This document shows, in pieces, positions 12,815 through 25,199 of a DNA stretch of 64,000 bases (positions are counted from its first letter, which is position 1; every line of letters starts with the position of its first letter). Position numbers and translations under genes: made by a program. This DNA is from Myxocyprinus asiaticus (Eukaryota; Chordata; Actinopteri; Cypriniformes; Catostomidae): contig NC_059372.1 in the NCBI RefSeq assembly GCF_019703515.2, positions 18,412,992-18,476,991 on the forward strand, read 5' to 3'. A model generated the notes under the pieces. It was not told where the DNA came from and made no database searches. It saw only the letters and a program-made list of their open reading frames with translations.

Positions 12815-13015
12815 AACAAAATGACAGTGTTCAGCTACTCAATAAACAGATTATTGACTGTGCCATTCTGAGGTTGATTGTGTTGTGATAATAGTGTGTG
12901 GCTATTAGATCTGGATGTCAGGGATAGTATAGGTATTAGAGTCAGTTTTTTTATGTGAGATAGCTGCGAAAGTGGTTTCACAGGGAACTGGCAACCCAAC
13001 ACAATTTTTAACTAT
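12815..13015 (+). repeat. Direct duplication, unit 1
   Basis: The order TGACAGTGTTCA, AGATTATTGACTG, GCCATTCTG, AGATCTGGATGT, GGGAACTGGCAACCCAAC recurs at 13622-13856 with moderate divergence. See the separate finding. Confidence 0.7.
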
Positions 13016-13153
13016 TTGATTCTGACTGCAAAGGGACAAGCTAAAATGCTTCTCAAATCATGCCTCAGACAAGAATTAGATATTTTCAGGTGCATTAATA
13101 CAATAGATTTGTTTTACATTTTTTTAATTCCAGAAGTTCAGTCATCACAAATT

Positions 13154-13478
13154 TTGGTAACGCTTTATGATCAGGTTTCATTCGTTAACATAATTAATGG
13201 ATTAGGTATCATGAACAAACAATTAACAATATAAATTTTTTAATCTTTGTTAATGTTAGTTAATAAAAATACTACTGTTCATTGTTAGTTCATGTTAGTT
13301 AATAGTGCATTAACTAAAGTTAATCAATACAAAGTTACAACTTTTGATTTTAAATATGTATTACTATATGTTGAATTAACATTAACTAAGATTAATAAAT
13401 GCTTAATAAGTATTGTTCATTATTAGTTCATGTTAACTAATGTTAACAAATAGAACCTTATTGTAAAGTGTTACCCAA
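13154..13478. mobile_element. MITE with TIR TTGGTAACRCTTTA
   Basis: The left end TTGGTAACGCTTTATGATC pairs with the right end TAAAGTGTTACCCAA. Internal sequence is dominated by GTTAACATTAGTTAATG-type repeats. It lies between the two duplicated units. Confidence 0.75.
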
Positions 13479-13621
13479 TTTGTATACTCAACGTAAGAGT
13501 AACATACACATTTCATAAAAACGGATAGATATATTTTATTTTGATTGTTCATGTTAAAAATGACAAATATATGACACTGCCATATGTACAGTAGATCTGT
13601 GTTGATTAGGATCGGTATTCA

Positions 13622-13856
13622 ATTAACAGTGCATAAAAAATTGACAGTGTTCACCTTCTCAATATAGAGATTATTGACTGGGCCATTCTGCAGATGACTG
13701 TATCATTATAATAGAGTGTGGCTATTTAGATCTGGATGTGAGACATTGTGTAGCTATTTCTGTAGCTATTTCTGGAGTCTGCTATTTTTTGTGTAAAATA
13801 TAATTGGAAAAAAGAGGTTTCTCAAGGGACTGACAACCCAACTTAATTTTTAAAGG
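13622..13856 (+). repeat. Direct duplication, unit 2
   Basis: This is the second copy of the 12815-13015 sequence, in the same orientation, about 800 bp downstream. It carries a short internal expansion (GTAGCTATTTCT twice at about 13750-13775). Confidence 0.7.
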
Positions 13857-13878
13857 AATGTTCCAGGTTCAATGTAAG

Positions 13879-13969
13879 TTAAAGGGACAGTTCACCCAAA
13901 ATGAAAATAATTTACTCACCTTCATGCCATCCCAGATGTGTTTGACTTTCATTCTTCTGCTGAACACAA
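13879..13969 (+). repeat. Foldback repeat fragment interrupted by DIRS copy B
   Basis: The sequence AAAGGGACAGTTCACCCAAA proceeds to TTCTGCTGAACACAAA, where DIRS copy B starts. This dates copy B as younger than the foldback repeat. Confidence 0.75.
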
Positions 13970-14301
13970 ACGTCATGGTTACTGGTGTAACCTCCGTTCC
14001 CTGATAGAGGGAACGAGACGTTGGTGTCGATGTAGTGACACTAGGGGTCACTCTTGGGAGCCCGAGACACCTCTGGTCTTTGATAAAAGGCCAATGAAAA
14101 TTGGCGAGTGGTATTTGCATGCCACTCCCCCGAACATACGGGTATAAAAGGAGCTGGTATGCAACCACTCATTCAGGTTTTACGCTGAGGAGCCGATATA
14201 AGGTCCGGCCATTTCAGCGGGTAGTTCAGCGTTGTGGCAGGAGGGACCAACGTCTCGTTCCCTCCATCAGGGAACGGAGGTTACACCAGTAACCATGACG
14301 T
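13970..14301 (+). repeat. DIRS 3' terminal unit of copy B
   Basis: The arms read aacgtcatggttacTGGTGTaacc and the complement ggttACACCAgtaaccatgacgtt. Copy B also has an extra G in both arms (ACGTTGGTGTCG at the left, CCAACGT at the right). Inside are ATTTGCAT and TATAAAA in plus orientation. Confidence 0.8.
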
Positions 14302-15101
14302 TCCCTATCTGTCACTCACTCGACGTTGGTGTCGATGTAGTGACACTAGGGGTCCCTATACAAAACGCCACAAGGCTGAACTGTGTTACGTGAACTGGCG
14401 GTGTGTGGTGGGCAGACTTGCTGTGTGCCTCATAGCCAGCACACCAGGTCGACACGTAACCTCCCCCAACACAGTTATGAGTGTCGAACGGCCCTTTTTG
14501 GGGACAAGTCGACTACCCAGAGATAGAGACAGGCTTAACCCAGTCATGGCCTCTTTCCCCTTCTCTTTTTCCACTCCCTAAAAAAGAAGGGGGTTATCCG
14601 ACTGGGCCACCAGGTCTAGTCGGGGGGTGTCCCTCCCAAGGGGAGGACACCGCGGAGACCACACCTCGCCCCAAGAGAGGGGGGATATTTAAGTGGAAGA
14701 ATACATCACATGGTCTTTCCAACCATGTGGAGAGCCTTCAAGGTAGATCCTACCCAATGGGGGAGGAGTTACTACAACATGGAGACTGAGGGGCTCTGCC
14801 CAAGGAAGACGCAGTTTGCCAGTAGGGAAACGAACTAGCGGAAGATATAGATCGCATGGGGTTAGCCTTACAGGGAACCGCCACATGCGGAGCACCTACC
14901 CCAGAACCGGGCTCTTAGTTAGCGCGTGTACTGGGCCGGCAGCGAGTCTCTCCGAAAACTCGACTGCCACAGGGCTCGGAGGAAGTCAACCAGGGAACAA
15001 CCTTTGTGAACACTACTGGGAATTAACAGCGCACGTCTGCAGCTCAAAAGGAGGTGGAAGGCGCTATGTGCAAGCGATACACCCGGCCGGCTATCCCGGG
15101 C

Positions 15102-16085
15102 TTATCCGCTTGTGTTGCGTGCCACTACCTTGGACGAAACCGGTTCCACCCGGAGGTTGTAGAACCTTGCAAAGGTGTTGGGTGTTGCCCAGCCCGCTGC
15201 TCTGCAATGTCTGTTAGAGAGGCACCTCTGGCCAGGGCCCAAGAAGCCGCTACACCACGAGTAGAATGGGCTCGTAGCCCTACCGGGGGCGGCATGTTTT
15301 GGGCGAGACATGCCATAGTTATGGCGTCAATGAGCCAGTGGGCGATCCTCTGCTTGGAGACAGCGCTTCCTTTCCGCTGTGCACCGAAGCAGACAAAGAG
15401 CTGCTCAGAGAGTCTAAAGCTCTGCGTGCGATCCAAATAGATGCGCAAAGCGCGCACCGGACACAGCAACGCCAGGGCTGGGTCTGCCTCCTCCTGGGGC
15501 AGCGCTTGCAGGTTCACCACCTGGTCTCTAAAAGGAGCGGTGGGAACCTTGGGCACATAGCCCGGTCGGGGGTCTCAGGATCACGTGAGAATAGCCCGGA
15601 CCGAACTCCAGGCACGTTTCGCTGACAGAGAACGCTTGCAGGTCACCTACCCTCTTGATGGAAGTGAGCGCAGTCAGGAGGGCAGTCTTCAAGGAGAGTG
15701 CCTTAAGCCCGGCTGACTGCAAAACTCAAAGGGGGCTCTCTGTAGACCCTGAAAAACTACAGAGGTCCGATGAGGGAACAAGGCGTGGCCTGGAGGGATT
15801 CAGCCTCCTGGCGCCTCTTAGGAACCTGATGATCAGATCATGCTTCCCTAAGGACTCACCGTCGACTGCGTCATGGTGTGCTGCTATGGCAGCAACATAC
15901 ACCTTCAAGGTGGAAGGGGACAGCCTCCCTTCCAACCTCTCTTGCAGGAAGGAAAGCACTGATCTGACTGCGCACCTCTGGGGGTCCTCCTGATGGGAAG
16001 AACACCACTTAGCGAACAGACACCACTTAAAGGCATACAGGCGCCTCGTAGAAGGAGCCCTAGCCTGAGTGAATGTGTCTACCAC
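15102..16085 (-). pseudogene. DIRS tyrosine recombinase, frameshifted
   Basis: The N-terminal core-binding part (STRRLYAFKWCLFAKW, LSPSTLKVYVAAIAAHH) lies at 16085-15726. The catalytic part follows with the first arginine block TSIKRVGDLQAFSV (near 15660) and the HxxR box as HSTR (near 15265). The nucleophile block TPNTFARFYNL is in another frame, so at least one frameshift lies at about 15205. Another frame change lies at about 15550. These are the defining residues of the DIRS YR family, but the enzyme is not intact. Confidence 0.82.
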
Positions 16086-16488
16086 CGCAGGTGGGAGACA
16101 GCTTAGGTCTTCCTCGTCCCGTCCAGGGGCCAGACATGGAGATTCCAGAGGTTTGGGCGCGGGTGCCGGATGGTGAAAGGCCCTTCTTTCTCAGGGGAAT
16201 TTGCCCGGGGGGAGCTGTCACGAGGAGCGTGAGGTCCGAGCACCACGTCTGGGCGGACCAGTAGGGTGCTTACCAGGACGACCTTCTCCTCGTCCTCCCT
16301 GACCTTGCACAGGGTCTGTGCGAGCAGGCTCACTGGGGAAAACGCATATTTGCGAATGCCAGGGGACCAGCTGTGTGCCAGCGCGTCTATGCCGAGGAAG
16401 GCCTCGGTGAGGGCGTACTAGAGCGGGCAGTGGGAGGATTCTTGGGAGGCGAACAGGTGCACCTGTGCCTGACTGAATCAACTCCAAA

Positions 16489-16776
16489 TCAGCTGGACCA
16501 CCTGAAGGTGGAGTCTCCACTCTCCCTTGAGGGTAACCTGTTGTTACGGCGCGTCCGCCGAAGTGTTGAGGTTGCCCGGGATGTGAGTGGCTTGCAGCGA
16601 CTTGGTGCTGCTAACTCCGTTGGAGGAGATGGCGGGCGAGTTATGACATACAGCGGGAGCGCAGACCGCCTTGGCGGTTGACATATGCTACCGCTGCCGT
16701 GCTGTGTCCGAACTAGCACGTGCTTGCCCTGGATCAACGGCCGGAACCTCCGCAGGGCGAGCAGAATTGCCAGTAA
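16489..16776 (-). pseudogene. DIRS RNase H remnant (partial)
   Basis: On the minus strand IQGKHVLVRT, a typical DIRS RNase H block, is followed by degenerate sequence. The upstream part is cut by the gap. Copy D shows the preceding block CLELLAILLALRRF. Confidence 0.6.
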
Positions 16777-17276
16777 NNNNNNNNNNNNNNNNNNNNNNNN
16801 NNNNNNNNNNNNNNNNNNNNNNNNNNNNNNNNNNNNNNNNNNNNNNNNNNNNNNNNNNNNNNNNNNNNNNNNNNNNNNNNNNNNNNNNNNNNNNNNNNNN
16901 NNNNNNNNNNNNNNNNNNNNNNNNNNNNNNNNNNNNNNNNNNNNNNNNNNNNNNNNNNNNNNNNNNNNNNNNNNNNNNNNNNNNNNNNNNNNNNNNNNNN
17001 NNNNNNNNNNNNNNNNNNNNNNNNNNNNNNNNNNNNNNNNNNNNNNNNNNNNNNNNNNNNNNNNNNNNNNNNNNNNNNNNNNNNNNNNNNNNNNNNNNNN
17101 NNNNNNNNNNNNNNNNNNNNNNNNNNNNNNNNNNNNNNNNNNNNNNNNNNNNNNNNNNNNNNNNNNNNNNNNNNNNNNNNNNNNNNNNNNNNNNNNNNNN
17201 NNNNNNNNNNNNNNNNNNNNNNNNNNNNNNNNNNNNNNNNNNNNNNNNNNNNNNNNNNNNNNNNNNNNNNNNNNNN
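16777..17276. other. Assembly gap (500 N)
   Basis: There are exactly 500 N. The identical size of both gaps in the window suggests a nominal placeholder rather than a measured length. Confidence 0.95.
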
Positions 17277-20088
17277 AATGAAAGCTTTTAGTTATTTGTG
17301 AGGTAGATAGACAGGTCTGAGCTTAAAACATCCTTCACTGTGATAGAAAAAGCAGCACAATGACATTCAAGAGGTTGTTTAATTAACAGTGCAGTCTAGA
17401 CAGGTCCTCTGTGGCAGGATTCAAGGGGTCTGAATGGAGTAAACAATATTTGAAAGGTCAGTAATATATGCTACTGCAGTGAATCCCAGAAACTCAATGA
17501 ATCCCTCCTTTTCAGTCATATGCACTCTATCAAGTCAAGGTCAGAGGTCAATGCATGGATCACAGCGAGTAATTAAACATGGAAAATGTGTCTAAACGAG
17601 GCAAATTACATACTTTAAATGACACAATAAGGACAATGTGTAACAGGAACAATTTTTGTAGTTTCTCATCCTTGAACTAAATCATCCTTTTTAGGTAGGA
17701 CAACTGTTCGAGTTGGAGGTACTTCAGGTAATATGTAATTCCTGTTGGTGGAGTTTGCACCGCGCAATAGTACGGCTATGTTTGGAATTTAATACTATTG
17801 AAAGTGTGTAATTTCTACACCACCAATTTTATATAATATTTACTCCTCATGACATTTGTTGAGTTAATGTTGCAATGTCTTGTCCAGTCGGGCTGCCCAA
17901 AGCAAAAAAATTGCAAATGTGTTCAATTTAATCAATTGAATAATTTATTGACTAAACATAAGCTTAAGAGTTTGTATTAAAGACTACATGAAATGGCCTG
18001 AGGAGTCCAGTTTTCTGCCCTATGTTTATGTTTTTCTTATTGAAACAAAAAGATTGGGTGGGACAAATAAAAAATAAATAATAATAAAAAAAAAAAGCTA
18101 CAATATTAAACATCTTTTCAATACATTTAATAAAATGTCAAAAATCTGGATTGTGAAAATTCACCAAGACCTTATGACATTACAACCTATTAAATAAACT
18201 GTATACTTACACCACTACCTAATTTTAATTCACTTCAAAAGGCATTTAGGTCTGACTAAGTTCCATAGTGTCATTCAATGTTAGGTATCTCATTCAGCTT
18301 TCAGAAGTGAGACTTTCTAGCAATTTCTCATTGATTCAGCGTTCAGAGAACAAAACTGTTGACTTCTGTCTTTTAATGAGGCATTTCTGCAAAATTATCC
18401 AAACAGCAGTTTTACACATTCTCTCTTCCTGTTCAATACAAAGCTACAACTCTTTGCCCTCTATTCGCCTCATTGTCAGTAGAATTACGCAGCAGTCGTA
18501 AATCAGATGTTAATCACAAAATTCAGGTCCATTTATAATGCTCACCAGCATTTCTTAATCTCTATCCATCCATCCATATACACTAAAGATATACAGTGTT
18601 TTTCACAACCACCCACACACACATATGCATACATATGCTTTTGTTCATCCAAATATCAGCGTCCTTGATTTAAACCACATTTACTTCTCAGTTGCACCAC
18701 ACATTGTAAAATTCATGGTAATTTTAACAGAACAAGAATGTAAAAATACCAGTCTGACTCCATGGGAAAATCTGTGACAGAAATCTTATATTAAATCAGA
18801 ATATCAAATCTTGTCTGCTAAAATCAGTCTATGCTTTCCAAAATTCTGAACTGTCCCCAGTGGCCGAAGCTGGAACTAGAATCATGTGCATGCACACCTT
18901 TGCAACTGCATACTTTTACTTACTTCTTTGAATTGATGAAACATCAAAGGCACAGTGTGTCTGATTTTCAGAAACATTTGAGAGGTAATAACATTATTAT
19001 ATTTATGCATTTGGCAGACACTTTTATCCAAAGCAACTTACAGTGCCCTAATTACAGGGACAATCCCCCTGGAGCAACCTGGAGTTAAGTGCCTTGCTCA
19101 AGGATGGTGGTGGCTGTGGGGATTGAACCAACAACCTTTTGGTTACCAGTTCAGTGCTTTAGCCCACTACACCACCATTTGTCAATTTCCAGTGCATGAA
19201 CATTTGCCTCATAATGGCACTTCTGAAAATTGCCACATCAGGTTTAAATTTTGGTGGAAAAACATTCAGAACTAACACGCCAATTTCCAGTTTGATCATG
19301 TCGCAGATGCTACAGCAAAAACCTGTGAATTGATTAACTGTAAGCTACACTATATGGACAAATAAGTATGTGAACACCCAAACACCACACCCCTATGTGC
19401 TTGTTGAACATCAAAATAAAATGTTACTGTTAAATGTTATCTAGCGATAATCAAGTAAATTGTTTCTTTTTTCAGCTTTATTTACTTGATCTAAAAATCT
19501 TTTTATAGTAATATCCCAATGTATGGCAAGTGTAGATTGAGATAGCAGTGTCAAGCCTGTTTGTGAGAGTGTGTTTTTTGCACATTTGTGTTGCAGATTG
19601 GCATTGTGACCTTCACTGCTGTCCGTCAAGCTCTGCATCTGTGTAATTGCTCTTCTGTGTCTCTCTCTCCAGTGCTCTTCAGTACGTCAGACAGATGGAC
19701 AGGGGCTGACCTGCCTACAGGAGTGACGTGTTGAAGATCTGTGCGGGAGTGTGCATTTGTGGATATATGTGATATGAGACACACTCATAATAAGTACATG
19801 CACACACCCACAGGCTGGATTTTGTCCATCAGAAGAGGAGAGCAGAGAGGCCTCTTTTGTGTCCATTCTTTCATTAAGTGTTTTATCACTGAAAACAGCC
19901 AATAAAATGAAAACCTTTTTACGTATAAACAATTTTAGAAATGAACAAATGTTTACAAATACTTTGAGGTTAATAACATTATTGAATTAATATGCTGATT
20001 TTGTTGTTAGTTACTTAAATGTAAAATTATTGCTAATATATATCAGGGTGGAGTTATTTTTGAAAGTCAGTCCATTTATAGACACAAA
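17277..20088. other. Non-coding, AT-rich, with one SINE and a transposon scrap
   Basis: No gene was recognised. Besides the SINE at 18999-19178, 19346-19420 starts TACACTATATGGACAAATAAG, resembling a Tc1/mariner-type terminus that breaks off into unrelated sequence. Confidence 0.5.
18999..19178 (-). repeat. tRNA-derived SINE
   Basis: On the minus strand the head GTGGTGTAGTGGGCTAAAGC (A box) is followed by GTTGGTTCAATCCC (B box). A GCCTTGAGCAAGG-type core and the tail TGTAAGTTGCTTTGGATAAA, with TGCCAAATGCATAAA, complete it. It is an apparently near full-length copy. Confidence 0.75.
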
Positions 20089-20419
20089 ACGTCATGGTTA
20101 CTTTCGTAACCTCCGTTCCCTGATGGAGGGAAGGAGATCTTGTGTCGATGTAGTGATACTAGGGCTCACTCTTGGGAGCCCCAAACACCTCTGCTTTTTT
20201 TAAAAAAGGCCAATGAGAATTGGTGAGTGGAATTTGCATGCCACTCCCCCGGACTACAGGTATAAAAGGAGCTGGTATGCAACCACTCATTCAGGTTTTG
20301 TGCTGAGGAGCCGAGAACAGGTCCCGGCCATTTCAGCGGGTAGTTCAGCGTTGTGGCAAGAGGGACACAACGTCTCATTCCCTCCATCAGGGAACGGAGG
20401 TTACGAAAATAACCATGAC
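20089..20419 (+). repeat. DIRS 3' terminal unit of copy C
   Basis: The arms are ggttacTTTCGTaacc and ggttACGAAAataacc: the same spacer on both sides with one substitution. The internal ATTTGCAT and TATAAAA are retained. Confidence 0.8.
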
Positions 20420-21248
20420 ATTCCCTATCTGTCACTCACTCAACGTTGTGTCGATGTAGTGACACTAGGGGTCCCTATACAAAACACCACAACTATCTGA
20501 ACTGTGTTACATGAACTGGTGGTGTGTGACGGGCAGACCGCTGTGTGCCTCGTAGCCAGCGCACCAGGCCATCACGTAACCTCACCCAACGCTCTTATGA
20601 ACGTCGAACAGTCCATCAGGAACAAGTCGACCGCCCAACTATAGGGACAGGCTAGCCTAGCTGAGGCCTCTTTCCCTCTCTTTTCTCCCCAAAAAAGAGT
20701 GGAATTTGTTAACTGACTGGGAGCCATAAGTGTCTGCGTCGGGGGGTGTCCCTCCCAAGGGGAAAACACCACGGACACCACACCCCGCCCAAAAAGGGGG
20801 GGGGGGGGGGGCGTATTTTGAGTGAAATATGTCACATGGTCTTACGAGTCTTGTTGGAAGTATGTCATGTGGAGAGGTCCCATGGTAGGTCCTACCCGAA
20901 GGGAGAGGAGTTTCTACAGAGCATGGCGACCAGGGACAGAGGGGCTTCTGCCCAAGGAAGACGCAGTTTGCCGACAGGGAAATGATTTTGCAGAAGATAT
21001 CACATGGGGTCGCCTTCGGGGAACCAGCACACGTGGAGCACCTACCTCAGTACAGGGGCTCATTAGCACACATACTGGGCTGGTCAGCGAGTTTCTCTGC
21101 AAACTCAACTGCCAGAGGGCTAAGGAGGAAAGTCATCCAGGGATCACAGTCAGTGAACATGACTGGGAGTCAAGAGCGCACATCTTAACCTTAAGGGAGG
21201 GGAAAGGCACTATGCGCAAGCGGTACACCCGGCCAGCTGTCCTGGAAC

Positions 21249-21753
21249 TTACCTGCTCATGCCTGCCCATACATGGGACGAGACTGGCTCAACCCGGAAA
21301 TTGTAGAACCTCACAAAAGTGTTGGGTGTTGCCCAGCCCGCTGCTCTGCAGATGTCTGCCAAAGAGGCACCACTGGCCAGGGCCCAGGAGGCTGCCACAC
21401 TCCTGGTAGAGTGGACTTGTAACCCTGCAGGGGGTGGCACATCCTGAGCCTTATATGCCATCATGATGGCGTCAATGACCCAGTGGGCAATCCTCTGTTT
21501 GGAGACAGCGCTTCATTTCCGCTGTCCACCAAAGCAGACAAAGAGCTGCTTGGAGCTTCTAAGGCTCTGCGTATGATCCAAATAGATGCTTAAAGCTCGT
21601 ACCAGACATAGCAAAGGCTGGGTCTGCCTCCTCCTGGGGCAGTGTTTGCAGGTTCACCACCTGGTCCCTAAAAGGGGTCATGGGAACCTTGGGCACATAG
21701 CCCGGTCGGGGTCTCAGGATCACGTGAGAGTAACCGAGCGTGCATAGGTGCAC
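21249..21753 (-). pseudogene. DIRS tyrosine recombinase fragment (copy C)
   Basis: It has blocks GYSHVILRPRPGYVPKVP and VVNLQTLPQEEADPA, then HSTRSVAASWALASGASLAD and TPNTFVRFYNF in frame. The HxxR and tyrosine are therefore kept here, but the first catalytic arginine was removed by the internal deletion. Confidence 0.75.
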
Positions 21754-21762
21754 CGCGAGTGC

Positions 21763-22434
21763 CTTTATCCACCGGGGGATTGCCGAATAGCCCTTGGCCG
21801 CCCCACCATCGAGGGTAGTGAGGGCGGGGAAGCTGAAAAGATCAGGACTGGGCAGTAAAAAGTGCCTCCCACGACCTTGTCAGCTCTTCATGCACTTCCG
21901 GGAAGAAAGAAACGGGGGCGGGGCGTGGCTTTGAGCGGCGCCGCGAGCCCAGGAACCAATCATCGAGCTGAGGCTTCCGACTGGACGAGCCCGCTCTCCG
22001 ATGCTGCGCTTGAGAGCTCATCACTTTCGCGGACTCCGAAGAAGAGGTCGAACTCATCTTGAGATGAGCCGGCGGACTCATCCGGAAGCCCGATCAGGGC
22101 GGACGAGCGTGCTGGGGAATGGGAGGTCTGCGGGGGGATACCTGGCGGAGGCGGTCCCACTGGGGTCCCCAAATCGCCCCCAGTGCTAGCCACGCTGGCC
22201 TCATACCCGTGGGTAAAAGGACCGAGGCGGGAAGCCTCTGGGGTGGCTTGCTTTCTTACGAAGGCGAGCCGCGACCGCATCGTTGCCTGGACATGTCCTC
22301 GCAATGAGAACATGACCATCCACGAACGCTGTCTCCACGTGAGCAGTGCCCAGATACGAAAGACAGTGATCGTGACCATCAGAAGACGAGAGATAACGAG
22401 CACAACCAGGAATAACACACAATCGGAAAAGCAT
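21763..22434 (-). pseudogene. DIRS gag-like fragment (copy C)
   Basis: It has the same N-terminal Cys/His cluster as copy A (CVIPGCARY, HDHCLSYLG) and continues through REFDLFFG-like DEFDLFFGVRESDELSS. It then retains LDDWFLGSRRRSKPRPAP and FFPEVHEELTRSWEALF, which copy A lacks. It is truncated by fusion to recombinase sequence at about 21755 and has frame changes near 21985 and 22330. Confidence 0.7.
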
Positions 22435-22889
22435 CTTTAGAAAGACGCATCTTTAAAAAGACATTCCGTGTGTGCCGCTCTTTTAGAGAAATATACTCTT
22501 TTATTTCTGCCGAAGAGCCCAGGGACATTCTCTGCATTGCACCAGTGCAGAGGGGTGAGAAGCCACTGAAATGCACCGTCAGATCCAGCAGAGGAGAATG
22601 AACAGTCGTGGGAATTCATCTCAGTGAGCATGACCGTTCGGCTCCGAAGAGAAAATCTGAATGAGTGGTTGCATACCAGCTCCTTTTATACCCATATGGC
22701 CAATTTTCATTGGCCTTTTATCAAAGACCAGAGGTGTCTCGGGCTCCCAAAAGTGACCCCTAGTGTCACTACATCGACACAACGTCGAGTGAGTGACAGA
22801 TAGGGAACAGGATATGTCATCACTTAGTTTTTGGTGTCCTTAAAGTGATCTGAGGTGAGAGAGAGAGCAGATGTGAGTGTGATTTGCGT

Positions 22890-23610
22890 TTTATGGTCCC
22901 CAATCAGTGGGGTGTGTTTTCTCAGGTGGAGATGCTCCTCTGTGTGAGAGTTTTATGACATTGGTTCTCACAGAGTTCTTTGACTTTCCCGGAAGTGATG
23001 CAAACAATTTTGTGCCAGTCTTACAGGTCCTCCACTTGGCCCCCTGGGGACAGTTCCAGAAACGTCCAGGTGGGGTCATTGTAAAATGTCTGCTGGGTCT
23101 TAGTCAAAAATGTTTTTATCTTTGTTGTTGAAGCGTGTGCAGATGCAGTGGGCTGAGGGCCAGTGCCGCATTGATTGATGTTCGTAAGGATCTGATGAGG
23201 CATCTGAAATAGCAACACTGGAACAGTGTGAAGGTGAAAATGAAGGCGCTGCCAATTGCACATCCCCGGAATACCCAATCCCACCATGTGTAAGCATACA
23301 GTGCCTAGCGTGTAGAGGAACTGGAGAGGATCTGTGCAGTCTTTTTGGCCAGATTTGTTTCTATCTATGCCTGGTTGAGGTGGTATTCCGTCTGCAGGAT
23401 CATTCTTTGTGCCAAGTCCATTGTGTCTGCCACAGCTTGTGCACTGTGCTCGTAGAATGTGTCATCCCACCATGGGGAAACTTCAGTGTCCAGGGGTATC
23501 TTCCCTAGGATGTTGATCTGACCCATAGAAAAGTCCTCTGTAACCTCCTAGCAAAGGAGTGATTGGCAGGACAGGTCAGTCCTCCATAAGTGAAGGAATT
23601 CATCTCACTG
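22890..23610 (-). pseudogene. Envelope-like remnant of the endogenous retrovirus
   Basis: The minus-strand translation has WWDDTFYEHSAQAVAD followed by a helical stretch, a stop, and then a hydrophobic segment (CAIGSAFIFTFTLFQCCYF) with a basic tail (RCLIRSLR). This resembles the transmembrane anchor of a retroviral envelope. Several stops interrupt it. The assignment rests on layout and hydrophobicity, not on a recognised family motif. Confidence 0.4.
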
Positions 23611-25199
23611 ACGACACAGCACTGAGTATGTGACACCTGGACTGTGTCAGAATGGCCATGCAATGACTGAACATTTATGAGTTTAGTGTCATTATGAGAA
23701 AAAGGTTATAAGGTGTTACATGTACAAACAACATAGTTATGAGTTTCATGACAACATGTGCGACTGGTAAACAAGGTCTCAGTACCATTCAAGGTCATGT
23801 GTCCAGTAAGGTGATCCCATTTTACTATCTGAATTTTTCACTATCATGCCAATCGGGCGTATAGTAGTGGAATTTGGAAAAGCTTGATCTGGATGGATTA
23901 AAGGAAAGGTGGCAAAAGAATCCAAGGCAATCAGAACATTCATCACCAGTATACATCAATACAGTGGATACTTGGTCTGAATAAATTAAAAGAAACTTAC
24001 TACAGAGTCAGTATAACTAGTATTTTCACCAGTGGTATGCATCATTAAGCATATAGTAATAATTATAATTCTATGATTGTAGAATCACAGTTACAGACAT
24101 ATATAATAATCACAGTGCTAATTCAAAATTATCATGTGCGTGTCATTTGCTGGCTAAGTCACAATCGATGATACATGTCTATTTTCAAAGTGTGTAGTGG
24201 ATCTGTAGAAGTGTTTGCACTTCATATCATCCACTTCTTATTACGTTTGCATTGTTATTAGCGATGTGTTGAAAACCAGGGGCTTTCTGGTTCACAACCA
24301 TGCCAACAACAATCAATTGGTTTGATTTATATGTAGGTGGAAATGTTGAAATTTGTGTGGCAAGTTTGCTTGCAATTAGTAATTAAATCATCGATGTGTG
24401 ACTGTAGCCATGCACATGTCCCATGTACATTACAGTGTTTCAAATAAGTTGTTGGGAAGTTGTAAATAGTGCATGTCATGTGTGCCATAATTATGACTGT
24501 TTTATGGAAATAGGTTCGTAATGTTGTATATGTGAGAGGCTATGTGTTTGTGAGAGGCAGGCCAGATCTTCAGTGGATTAGTACTTTCAGAATCTAGGCC
24601 ATTATTTTGTTTCATGATGTGTAGTGGTTGAGCCTGGCTAGTTTTACTGTCTGTATCAGGTCAAGATGTCATGAGAGTGTAGTGATGAAATTTTGTGCTC
24701 TGTATGTTCATGTCTGGGAGATGGGTGGAACCTATTCTAGAACAATTGGTGTTGCACAATTTGGTTCTGGTGCTAAACCAGGAGGCCATATAACTATTTT
24801 TGTTTGTGTAGTGATGGGAGTTGTAAGTGGCCCCTTTAGATTGCCTTCACACCCATCTCCCACACCTGTTGTCCTGGCTTGATGCAGGGGGATCAGAAAC
24901 CTTTTGGCATCTGTCCCTCACGAGATTGCAACCTGAAATGGGAACAACCACAGAGAGAAAACAGTTAATGTTGAACCTTTAATTAATTTGCATTTAGACA
25001 TGTGGTACTTTCTTTATTTTCATCTGATGGTCAAAGCCAAACTGTTACAGACAGCTTTAGTCTCATACTGTATGGCTTGTGCCATCAGGGGGAAGATGCA
25101 TTTTGCTTTACAAAAACATATACCATTACAATGTCTAATGCAAATGTAGATTCAGAGATCAAATTAGACTGAGCATCTTTGGTGAGATCTGAATTACTG

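Larger units (their letters stand above)
13970..16776 (-). mobile_element. DIRS-type YR retrotransposon copy B (cut by gap)
   Basis: The element is inverted relative to the window. At the left is its 3' terminal unit (13970-14301) and the following terminal sequence. A roughly 700-bp non-coding segment is next, then the tyrosine recombinase (minus strand, 15102-16085), then the RNase H region running into the N gap. RT, gag and the 5' end are not visible and would lie in or beyond the gap. The 17277 side of the gap shows no DIRS sequence. Confidence 0.85.
20089..22808 (-). mobile_element. DIRS-type YR retrotransposon copy C (both ends present, centre deleted)
   Basis: Both termini are present: the 3' unit at 20089-20419 on the left and the 5' terminal repeat ending GACAGATAGGGAAC at 22808. 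The element runs from the gag 5' part (22434) directly into the recombinase (21753), so RT, RNase H and the recombinase N-terminus are deleted. A homopolymer of about 16 G lies near 20797-20812. The 5' repeat has lost the octamer segment (from GCCAATTTT to the CATATGG near the TATA box). Confidence 0.85.

Noticed and set aside
14386..14574. Conserved DIRS extra protein
   Set aside because: Frames in copies B, C and D do not agree in sequence or length.
16671..17291. Long open frames across the N gaps (also 29335-30027)
   Set aside because: They consist of unknown bases; no coding claim is possible.
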